Positions 31,083 through 31,216 of a stretch of 31,216 nt of DNA are shown here, piece by piece. The stretch is from JAXGPP01 sp964436865 (lineage in GTDB: Bacteria; Planctomycetota; Planctomycetia; Pirellulales; Thermoguttaceae): contig CAYTFK010000042.1 in the NCBI GenBank assembly GCA_964436865.1, positions 1 through 31,216 of the forward strand, given 5' to 3'. Positions within the stretch are counted from its first letter, which is position 1; each line of letters opens with the position of its first letter. A program made the position numbers and the translations under genes. The notes beneath the pieces were generated by a model. That model did not search any database, was not told where the DNA came from, and saw nothing but the letters and a program-made list of their open reading frames with translations.

Positions 31083-31216
31083 TCAGTCTTCGGGCGCGCC
31101 GAACCGGGTCACCACACAGGTCATGATACTGGCGAGACTGGGTTCGGCGACCTGGTAATAAATCCGCCGTCCGTTCTGGCGTCGCGACAGAAAACCACAA
31201 TGCTGCATCAGGCGCA
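31083..31216 (-). CDS. ArsR-family HTH regulator, 3' part only
   Basis: Only the last 43 codons are inside the window; the 5' part runs off the right edge. The visible tail reads from RLMQHCGFLSRRQNGRRIYY through QVAEPSLASIMTCVV to the TGA at 31083-31085. It matches the end of the recognition helix, the beta-wing (FLSRRQNGRRIYYQV) and the final helix of ArsR/SmtB winged-helix repressors, which leave DNA when they bind metal or another signal. Two cysteines (QHC and MTC) are visible, but their role cannot be judged without the missing N-terminal half. Confidence 0.75.
   Translation of the reverse strand, partial: RLMQHCGFLSRRQNGRRIYYQVAEPSLASIMTCVVTRFGAPED

Noticed and set aside
1..31216. CRISPR arrays, insertion sequences, prophage genes
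   Set aside because: No regularly spaced repeats, transposase motifs or phage proteins were found on either strand.

Overview
The window reads as a chromosomal segment of a planctomycete, probably of the Pirellulales type. It is GC-rich. It holds several small exported Gly/Tyr/Pro/Trp-rich proteins, Tat-exported Gfo/Idh and pyruvyl-transferase-like enzymes, an ExbB-ExbD-ExbD-TPR cluster, a ResB/giant CcsA cytochrome c maturation pair, and both subunits of DNA topoisomerase VI, which is archaeal-type and rare in bacteria. No phage, transposase or CRISPR array is visible. The assignment to a phylum is inference from gene content, not from a marker gene.

Layout. 1-1691 (minus): a small exported protein, then queC-queD for 7-deazaguanine (queuosine) biosynthesis behind a candidate promoter. 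2020-3650 (plus): a small exported protein and a HTH/low-complexity/membrane protein, closed by a large nested hairpin. 3890-8899 (plus): resB and ccsA. A near-perfect hairpin separates this pair from a minus-strand block at 8974-12262.

The minus block is the main discovery. Read 5'->3' it has a promoter, a selenocysteine tRNA (UCA anticodon, 8-bp acceptor stem, long variable arm), a small single-pass membrane protein, a NapH/NosR-like polyferredoxin membrane protein, and an exported protein whose frame continues through an in-frame UGA for 63 more codons. A hairpin with a UGG apical loop follows that UGA at the spacing expected for a bacterial SECIS. The small membrane protein also ends at a UGA, giving a C-x-x-U ending. 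That UGA forms the base of a second hairpin with the same UGG loop at almost the same distance. I read the block as a candidate selenoprotein redox system at the cell envelope that sits beside its own tRNA-Sec. Standard gene callers would truncate the main protein at the UGA.

12402-17668 (plus): an exported protein, ExbB-like and two ExbD-like proton-channel subunits and a large TPR-like protein, a likely Tol/Ton-type energised envelope system, ending at a strong hairpin. 17777-18615 (minus): two small exported proteins. 18915-22269 (plus): topoisomerase VI B and A subunits. 22290-22449: a frameshifted remnant of a small membrane protein. 22587-23897: glyA. 23949-25388 (minus): an exported protein with carboxypeptidase-regulatory-like domains. 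25605-26660: a glucose-dehydrogenase-like zinc dehydrogenase, whose end overlaps the end of a minus-strand pair (membrane alpha/beta hydrolase followed by a Tat-exported pyruvyl-transferase-family protein, joined by an ATGA overlap). 29326-30630: a Tat-exported Gfo/Idh/MocA oxidoreductase. A multi-unit palindrome then separates it from csrA (minus), and the window ends in the 3' part of an ArsR-like regulator gene.

All assignments come from reading motifs and frames by eye. No database search or folding program was run.
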